Positions 7,345-13,140 of a DNA stretch of 13,140 nucleotides are shown here, piece after piece (positions within the stretch are counted from its first letter, which is position 1; every line of letters begins with the position of its first letter). The translations under genes and the position numbers were made by a program. A model generated the notes under the pieces. That model ran no database searches. It had not been told where the DNA came from and saw only the letters and a list, made by a program, of their open reading frames with translations. The DNA comes from Bacteroidota bacterium (GTDB lineage Bacteria; Bacteroidota; Bacteroidia; Chitinophagales; Chitinophagaceae): assembly GCA_029778965.1 (NCBI GenBank), contig JAKPBL010000581.1, positions 1 to 13,140 on the forward strand, in the 5' to 3' direction.

Positions 7345-8649
7345 ATGATACTTAAATCCCTTTTCTCGTTTGCGCTGTTGATTATCGCAGTTGCGGGTTG
7401 TAAAAAAAACGACAACCCCGCTCCGGTCGACAAATACCCGGCAGATGTAGCCAATGCCTGGATGCAAATGCAGATAAAACTAACCAAATCCACTCCCGGC
7501 TACAACTCTGTTGTAAGCAACCGTTCCTTTGGATACACCGGGATTGCCATGTACGAAGCATTGCTTCCCGGCATGCAGGGTTACCGGTCGCTGTTACCCC
7601 AAATAGGAGGCACTGCTATTGCAACGGATAAGAACCCCGACCAGTACTACTGGCCGGCCAGTGTAAATGCCGCGATGGCGTCAATAACCAGAAGCTTTTT
7701 TGAAAATGCGTCCACCGCCGCCAAGGCCAGCATAGATTCGCTGGAGCTTGCTTATACTACGAAATTCCAGGGAGAAGCAGGCACAGATAAAATCCAAAAT
7801 GCAACAGACTACGGGAAAAGAGTAGCGACCGCCATTTATGCCTGGTCGGCAACAGACGGCGCTCACCAGGCTTACGCCCATGTGGTTGATCCGACCTATA
7901 CAGCGCCGACAGGTGATGGCATGTGGGTGCCGACCCCGCAGGCATTTGCCGCGCCGATACTCCCGCATTGGGGCGACAACCGCAGCTTTATTGCCGATAT
8001 AGCTGCCGGCACGCAGCCCGGCGCCCCTCTTGCTTATTCAGAATCAAACAAATCTCCCTTTTATGCCATGGTAAATGAGCTGTACACTATTTCACTCTCA
8101 CTCAGCCATGAAGACTCCATCATTGCAAAGTTTTGGGGCGACCAGCCCGGCAACCTGAATGTACCGGCACATGCCACCAATATTCTTACCCAATTGATCG
8201 TCAAAAACAATCTTGACCTGGCGGCAGCAGCAAGGGCTTATGCACTTCACGGTATTGCATTGAATGATGCGAGTATCTCGGTCTTTAAAACAAAATACCG
8301 GTACAACCTGGTTCGCCCCATCACCTATATCAGGAGCGTAATGGGGCATCCGAACTGGAACACCGTGATACCGACACCACCGCATCCCGATTGTACCGCT
8401 GCGCATGCTGTAGTGTCTGCAGCAAGCGCGGTGATATTGGAAAATGTTTTCGGGGCGAATTATTCCTTTACCGACCATTCTTATGACGCCACCTATGGCG
8501 CCAGAACATACAATTCACCTGATGACTATGCAAAAGAAGCAGGCCGGTCAAGATTATTGGCAGGCATACATTATTCGCCCACTATTTCCGAGGGATTGAC
8601 ACAGGGCAGGCAGGTTGGAAATAAAGTTCTGCAGCTAAAACTGCAATAA
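7345..8649 (+). CDS. PAP2 / vanadium-haloperoxidase-fold lipoprotein
   Basis: A 434-residue protein with a lipoprotein signal (MILKSLFSFALLIIAVAGC, lipobox VAGC, Cys19), so it is anchored in a membrane, probably exposed to the periplasm or surface. The C-terminal half carries the phosphate/vanadate-binding pattern of the PAP2-haloperoxidase superfamily. This comprises K-x6-RP (K317, R324, P325), PHPDCTAAH ending in the catalytic-type His354, and SR-x5-H (S402, R403, H409). The K-R and R-H spacings (7 and 6) equal those of Curvularia vanadium chloroperoxidase (K353-R360, R490-H496). The usual Ser-Gly before the first His is Ala-Ala here. It could be an acid phosphatase or a haloperoxidase; sequence does not decide. 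The next gene, a TonB-dependent receptor, starts 69 bases downstream with no terminator between, so they are likely co-transcribed. Confidence 0.88.
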   Translation: MILKSLFSFALLIIAVAGCKKNDNPAPVDKYPADVANAWMQMQIKLTKSTPGYNSVVSNRSFGYTGIAMYEALLPGMQGYRSLLPQIGGTAIATDKNPDQYYWPASVNAAMASITRSFFENASTAAKASIDSLELAYTTKFQGEAGTDKIQNATDYGKRVATAIYAWSATDGAHQAYAHVVDPTYTAPTGDGMWVPTPQAFAAPILPHWGDNRSFIADIAAGTQPGAPLAYSESNKSPFYAMVNELYTISLSLSHEDSIIAKFWGDQPGNLNVPAHATNILTQLIVKNNLDLAAAARAYALHGIALNDASISVFKTKYRYNLVRPITYIRSVMGHPNWNTVIPTPPHPDCTAAHAVVSAASAVILENVFGANYSFTDHSYDATYGARTYNSPDDYAKEAGRSRLLAGIHYSPTISEGLTQGRQVGNKVLQLKLQ

Positions 8650-8718
8650 CCGGTTGCGAACGCAAAGTGAATTTTGCCCAGGGCGGAACAAATCCATGCG
8701 GATCTTAAAAAGCGGAAA

Positions 8719-10899
8719 ATGAGATTCAGGTTTACCATATTGTTGCTCAGCTCTTCGGTAACAGTGTATGCACAGGAACAAAAAGCAAAAGACTTCCGCG
8801 TGCTCGACAGCGTTACAATCAGTACTTATCTCTATCAAAACATCATAAAGCCGCTGCCTGCAGTGCAGGGCGGCTTTATTTTTTCAGGTAAAAAAACGGA
8901 AGTAATAGACCTGGCGCAAATACCGGCAGATATCGCCAACAAAACCGGGCGGCAGGTATTTGCAAAAGTACCCGGTCTGTTTGTGTATGATATGGACGGA
9001 CCCGGCAATCAAATCAACATCGCAGCCAGGGGACTTGATCCGCACCGCGGCTGGGAATTCAACATACGAAAAGACGGCATCCTCACCAACTCCGATATGT
9101 ATGGTTACCCTGCCAGCCATTACAGCATGCCGCTGGAAAGTATAGGTCGCATTGAACTGGTGCGAGGCACAGGTTCCTTACAGTACGGCGCCCAGTTTGG
9201 AGGCATGCTCAACTACATTACCAAACCCGGCGACACTACAAGGCCGTTCAGCTTTGAAACCATCAATACGATTGGTTCATATAACCTGCTGAGTACCTAC
9301 AACGCGATTGGTGGAAAATCAGGCAGGCTTACCTATTACGCCTACGTTTATTCAAAGTCGCGGAACGGTTACCGGGACAATGAGCATACACAATCGGAAG
9401 CACAGGATGTTATTCTCACTTATGATGCATCACCCCGCTTCTCGATCCGTGCAGAGTGGGCAAGATCAAAATACCTGTACCGCATCCCCGGTCCGCTGAC
9501 CGACAGTATGTTTTATGCAGACCCTACGCAGGCCACGCGGAGCCGCAACTATTTCAGCCCCGACATTCATATACCGTCCATTACACTGCACTGGCAGGTT
9601 GCTGCGCAAACAAGGCTGCAACTCACCACATCGGCAGTGTTGGGCCGCCGGAACAGCGTGATGTTTGATAAGCCCACGAATGTGAGAGATACAATAAATC
9701 TTACCACAAAAGAATACAACAATCGCCAGGTAGACATTGACCGCTTTCACAGCTACACGGCAGAATTGCGCCTGCTGCAAGATTATCCGATAGGGAACAA
9801 TGCCGGCACTTTAGCCGCCGGCATTCAATATATGAACAACGACCTGCACCGCACCCAGCTTGGCAAAGGAACTACGGGATTCGATTATGACCTCTCGCTG
9901 GTTACACCTGGCTGGGGCAGGGATATGTATTTCAAAACCAAAAACATAGCCCTGTTTGCCGAAAACAGGTTCCAGCTTTCCAGCTATCTTTCGCTTACCG
10001 CGGGCGCAAGAGTGGAAGCAGGCCGCACCGACATGAGCGGGACCATTACCTATTACCCCGAAAATGACATACCGCTTGTTATCAAACACCAGTTCCCGCT
10101 GCTGGGTGCCAGCTTTTCATACAAACCCGATAACGGCCCTGAGCTATACGGCGGTATTGCACAGGCCTATCACCCGATGGTATTTAAAGACCTGATACCC
10201 GGTTCGCTGTATGAAAAGGTCGATCCCGGCATCAAAGACGCCCGTGGGTACAATGCCGAATTGGGCCTGCGTGGCTCGTGGAAGTTTCTACGATGGGATA
10301 TCACCGGGTTCTTATTGCAGTATAAGAACCGCTTCGGCACACTGGCAGAAACAGACAATGCAGGAAACTTTTACACCTGGCGCACCAACATCGGCAATTC
10401 ACTCAGCGCGGGCGCCGAAATACTGGTGCAGGCCGACTGGCTGCTGGCAAACAAAACCGGCCTGTCGCTGTTTACTTCCACGGCAATATCAGACACAAGA
10501 TACCACCATGCGATCGTGAAATCCGGCAACACCAACATTAACATTGAGGGTAACAAAGTGGAAAGCGCTCCTGGTCTCACCAGTCGCAGCGGCGCATCGA
10601 TGCGTTACGGGAAATTCAGCTTTTCGGTGTTATACAGCTACACCGGTAAAACCTATGCCGACGCATTAAATACGGTGCAGCCGCTCAAAACCACAGGCGC
10701 CGTAGGCCTGGTTCCCTCATACGGCCTGGTGGATGTCAATGCAATTTTCCGTTTTTCCAGGAACATGGAAGTCAGACTGAATGTGAGCAATGTTTTCGAC
10801 AAACAATATTTCACCAAACGCCCCAGCTTTTATCCCGGCCCCGGCGTGTGGCCGTCTGACGGCCGGAACGGAAGCCTGACTTTTGCTTTGAGATTGTGA
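8719..10899 (+). CDS. TonB-dependent outer-membrane receptor, FecA-like
   Basis: A 726-residue protein from the ATG at 8719 (MRFRFTILLLSSSVTVYA, signal peptide cleaved before QEQ). An ATG 45 bases upstream lacks a sensible leader. A TonB-box-like segment DSVTIS lies at residues 30-35. The plug domain follows at about 60-170, with GRQVFAKVPGLFVYD, NIAARGLDPHRGWEFNIRKDG, IELVRGTGSLQYGAQFGGMLNYITKP. The rest is a 22-strand-type barrel ending in LNVSNVFDKQYFTKRPSFYPGPGVWPSDGR and GSLTFALRL. The plug and the end resemble ferric-citrate receptor FecA and relatives, so iron-siderophore or another chelate is the likely substrate class. There is no carboxypeptidase-like N-terminal domain and no SusD partner, which argues against a glycan-uptake pair. 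It lies between the PAP2 lipoprotein and a sensor kinase, suggesting that substrate processing, uptake and sensing are linked. Confidence 0.92.
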   Translation: MRFRFTILLLSSSVTVYAQEQKAKDFRVLDSVTISTYLYQNIIKPLPAVQGGFIFSGKKTEVIDLAQIPADIANKTGRQVFAKVPGLFVYDMDGPGNQINIAARGLDPHRGWEFNIRKDGILTNSDMYGYPASHYSMPLESIGRIELVRGTGSLQYGAQFGGMLNYITKPGDTTRPFSFETINTIGSYNLLSTYNAIGGKSGRLTYYAYVYSKSRNGYRDNEHTQSEAQDVILTYDASPRFSIRAEWARSKYLYRIPGPLTDSMFYADPTQATRSRNYFSPDIHIPSITLHWQVAAQTRLQLTTSAVLGRRNSVMFDKPTNVRDTINLTTKEYNNRQVDIDRFHSYTAELRLLQDYPIGNNAGTLAAGIQYMNNDLHRTQLGKGTTGFDYDLSLVTPGWGRDMYFKTKNIALFAENRFQLSSYLSLTAGARVEAGRTDMSGTITYYPENDIPLVIKHQFPLLGASFSYKPDNGPELYGGIAQAYHPMVFKDLIPGSLYEKVDPGIKDARGYNAELGLRGSWKFLRWDITGFLLQYKNRFGTLAETDNAGNFYTWRTNIGNSLSAGAEILVQADWLLANKTGLSLFTSTAISDTRYHHAIVKSGNTNINIEGNKVESAPGLTSRSGASMRYGKFSFSVLYSYTGKTYADALNTVQPLKTTGAVGLVPSYGLVDVNAIFRFSRNMEVRLNVSNVFDKQYFTKRPSFYPGPGVWPSDGRNGSLTFALRL

Positions 10900-10996
10900 A
10901 AAACAGCCGCTATAAAACAACGGCATTTGCCATATCTGGATTAGCTTTATCATAAGGCGGCAATTCTTCCATTCCTTCCACATCAAAAAACCTTTA
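10900..10996. other. Intergenic gap between the receptor and kinase genes
   Basis: About 100 bases without a gene. A weak stem GCCG (10906-10909) / CGGC (10921-10924) followed by ATTT could attenuate transcription. A TTTG (10926-10929) could be a -33 element, but the expected -7 partner is poor. Co-transcription of the kinase with the receptor remains possible. Confidence 0.25.
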
Positions 10997-13140
10997 ATGA
11001 AGTTAAAATGGTTGATATTGATTTCATTCTTTCCGCTTTTCGCCCACTCGCAGAGCCTATGGATCGACAGCCTGAAAAACGTGTTGCCATCATTAAAAGA
11101 CGGGGCAAGAATAGACTGTCTGAATGAATTGGGCGCAGAATTTTCAGACCGGTATTGGAGTAAATCGAAATACCAGCAAACGGATACTGCCTATATGTAC
11201 ACCATGCAGGCGTTAAGTGAATCGGAGCAACTACACTATTCCCGGGGTACAGGCAAAGCGCTTCAGAACCTGGGGATAATAGCAGAAGAGCATGGCGATT
11301 TTAAAGCCGCGCTTTACTATACGCAAAAATCGCTGCCGATCCTGGAAAAGGAAAACATGAGCGCGGAGTACCACAGGGGACGTGTTTTTTTGGGCTATTG
11401 CCTGTACCAGACAGGCTCTTTCGCCGAAAGCATCGATATATCCAAAAAAGAAATCCCGTATTATGAAGCGATAGGGGATTCTGAACATATTGCCATGGTT
11501 TGCAGAATGACAGGAAGAACTTATGACATATTGGGCAATGCGCAGGATGCTTTCACCTATTACAAGAAAAACTTTATTATCCAGGATGACGCAACCGACG
11601 TTAATGGCAAAATAATGAGCCCGTATTATAAATCCCTGGTTTACCTGGCAGCAGGCGATACGGTAAATGCAATTTTATGTCGCAGGCAGGCTTCGACCGC
11701 TTCTCTGAACCAGCGTGTTTCGCTGGCAAGTTTCTACCTGCATAAGGCGGCAGTCTTCAGCTTGCAAAAGCAATACGATTCAGCATTATTTGAAATACGC
11801 AAAAGCATCTGGCATATACAATCTTCAACTACAGATTCGCTGTACAGGAAAGCGGAGCTGATGATGAGTTATTGTTTTTTTACGGACGCATTTTTGTCGC
11901 TAAAAAATTTTGACAGCGCCATTATATACGGACAACGATCAATTGACTTTTACAAAAATGCCGGTAATATACCCGACCTCATGTGGGCGCTTAAAATGGT
12001 TGCTTCGGCTTATCATTCCAAAAAAGAAAATGCAAACGCCTTGTTATACACCCGCCAGTTATTCAACTATGCTCAAAAAACGGGTGCAAAACGACATAAA
12101 CGGGATGCGCTCCGCCTGTTCTGGAGTATCTATGAAAACAGGCATAACACGGTCCTCGCAAATAGCTATCACCTTAAATACGCGTTGCTGAACGATGCTT
12201 TGGAAAAAGAAAAATATATATCGCAGGGGGAAGCATGGAAAGCCATTACCGATATTAAAGCTGCCGAATTACGTTATCAAAACAATCTTAGGGTAAATGC
12301 CGAACGAAACAATGCCAGAATAGAGTTTATCAACCGGGAAAAAAGTATTCAATTTTACGTTTTTATCGCTGCTATTGCCCTGGTTAGCCTGGTTGCCGTT
12401 TTGATTGCAAGGAATTACAGGCTGAAGAGGAATAAAGAACAGTTGCAAATAATGATGGCGGAAGCAAAAAATTCGCTTGAAAAACAAAAAAGGGAGCAGG
12501 AGGTAGCTCATTTGTACCAGCAAAAGACTGAGCTGGAAATGCAGGCGCTCCGTGCTCAAATGAATCCTCATTTTATTTTTAACTGTCTTAGCTCCGTTAA
12601 CCGGTTTATACTGACCAACAAAGTTGATGAAGCTTCCGACTACCTGACCAAATTTTCGCGTTTGATACGGATGGCGTTGCAAAACTCGGAAAGGCCGCTG
12701 ATAACATTGGAAAGCGAACTGGAAGCGCTACGCCTCTACCTTGACCTGGAAAGGGTAAGATTTAAAAACGCTTTCAATTACAGTATTACCTTCATAAACG
12801 CAATCGATGTCAATACGGTGTATATTCCACCTATGCTGATACAGCCCTTTGCCGAAAATGCCATCTGGCATGGTTTGATGCATAAAAAAGGCGTTGGCTG
12901 CCTGGAAATTCAGTTGTGTGCTGCCGACAGGCAGCTAACCTGCGCCGTTATTGACAATGGCATTGGCAGAAGCAAGGCAGCAAATCTCAACAGCCGGTCG
13001 GCAGAAAAAAACAAATCGATGGGGCTGGATATCACTGCCGGGCGCCTGGCGCTTTTAAACATTTCCAGAAATAAGGCTGCGGCTTTCACTATAGAAGATT
13101 TAACCGATGATGAAGGAAATGGCTGCGGCACCAAGGTAAT
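10997..13140 (+). CDS. TPR-containing LytS-type sensor histidine kinase (C-terminus cut by window end)
   Basis: The frame opens at ATG 10997 and stays open to the edge: 714 residues are seen. A signal peptide (MKLKWLILISFFPLFAHS) is followed by about 430 periplasmic residues. These hold TPR-like helix pairs, such as ALQNLGIIAEEHGDFKAALYYTQKSLP and YQTGSFAESIDISKKEIPYYEAIGD (excerpts written without gaps only where contiguous). One membrane helix follows (about 454-474, FYVFIAAIALVSLVAVLIA). A coiled-coil stretch (about 480-515) leads to a His_kinase domain with phospho-acceptor His525 in AQMNPHFIFN. The ATPase domain has the N-box QPFAENAIWHG (Asn621), the G1 motif IDNGIGR (Asp653) and MGLDITAGRLALLN, and ends at GCGTKV near the edge. 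Such kinases usually pair with a LytTR response regulator encoded next door, which would be just beyond this window. The signal is unknown; the neighbouring receptor suggests substrate-responsive control. Confidence 0.9.
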   Translation, partial: MKLKWLILISFFPLFAHSQSLWIDSLKNVLPSLKDGARIDCLNELGAEFSDRYWSKSKYQQTDTAYMYTMQALSESEQLHYSRGTGKALQNLGIIAEEHGDFKAALYYTQKSLPILEKENMSAEYHRGRVFLGYCLYQTGSFAESIDISKKEIPYYEAIGDSEHIAMVCRMTGRTYDILGNAQDAFTYYKKNFIIQDDATDVNGKIMSPYYKSLVYLAAGDTVNAILCRRQASTASLNQRVSLASFYLHKAAVFSLQKQYDSALFEIRKSIWHIQSSTTDSLYRKAELMMSYCFFTDAFLSLKNFDSAIIYGQRSIDFYKNAGNIPDLMWALKMVASAYHSKKENANALLYTRQLFNYAQKTGAKRHKRDALRLFWSIYENRHNTVLANSYHLKYALLNDALEKEKYISQGEAWKAITDIKAAELRYQNNLRVNAERNNARIEFINREKSIQFYVFIAAIALVSLVAVLIARNYRLKRNKEQLQIMMAEAKNSLEKQKREQEVAHLYQQKTELEMQALRAQMNPHFIFNCLSSVNRFILTNKVDEASDYLTKFSRLIRMALQNSERPLITLESELEALRLYLDLERVRFKNAFNYSITFINAIDVNTVYIPPMLIQPFAENAIWHGLMHKKGVGCLEIQLCAADRQLTCAVIDNGIGRSKAANLNSRSAEKNKSMGLDITAGRLALLNISRNKAAAFTIEDLTDDEGNGCGTKV

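Noticed and set aside
8654..8665. Small hairpin TTGCG-AA-CGCAA between the PAP2 and receptor genes
   Set aside because: The loop is only two bases and no U-tract follows, so it is not a credible terminator.
1..13140. CRISPR arrays, tRNA or rRNA genes, insertion sequences, phage attachment sites
   Set aside because: No regularly spaced repeats, transposase, cloverleaf or rRNA-like sequence was recognised in the window.

Overview
The window looks like a chromosomal piece of a Bacteroidota bacterium, most likely Chitinophagaceae-like. The lineage is inferred, not proven. The evidence is a TonB-dependent receptor, a DUF2490 outer-membrane protein, a periplasmic-TPR/LytS-type histidine kinase, a bacterial geranylgeranylglyceryl-phosphate synthase, start codons without Shine-Dalgarno sequences, and TTG...TAnnTTTG-like promoter elements.

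Left part (1-1705): a small thiol-redox module. A DsbA/FrnE/SpxH-like thioredoxin-fold protein (minus) is divergent from an HxlR-family regulator with an N-terminal cysteine (plus). The 90-110 bp between them carry a promoter-like element and a dyad. Downstream of the DsbA-like gene is an overlapping start codon leading into a stretch (305 to 1, minus) that reads like an alpha/beta-hydrolase gene broken by frameshifts. A bidirectional hairpin terminator closes the HxlR side.

Middle (1706-7166): a tiny 38-residue lipoprotein gene (minus), then the large adenosylcobalamin-type ribonucleotide reductase nrdJ (minus, 1111 aa from the preferred start). Divergent from nrdJ are a DUF2490 outer-membrane protein and a GGGP synthase (plus), ended by a good rho-independent terminator. 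The nrdJ upstream region holds a tight cluster of one perfect and two near-perfect DnaA boxes.

Right part (7167-13140): a regulatory-looking intergenic region with a palindrome and two direct repeats, followed by three co-directional genes. These are a PAP2/vanadium-haloperoxidase-fold lipoprotein, a FecA-like TonB-dependent receptor, and a TPR-containing LytS-type histidine kinase cut by the window end. They plausibly form a surface processing, uptake and sensing locus. The left redox module and the kinase gene look more AT-rich than nrdJ (sample 60-base lines: 21/60 GC at 301-360 and at 12301-12360, against 37/60 at 2041-2100).
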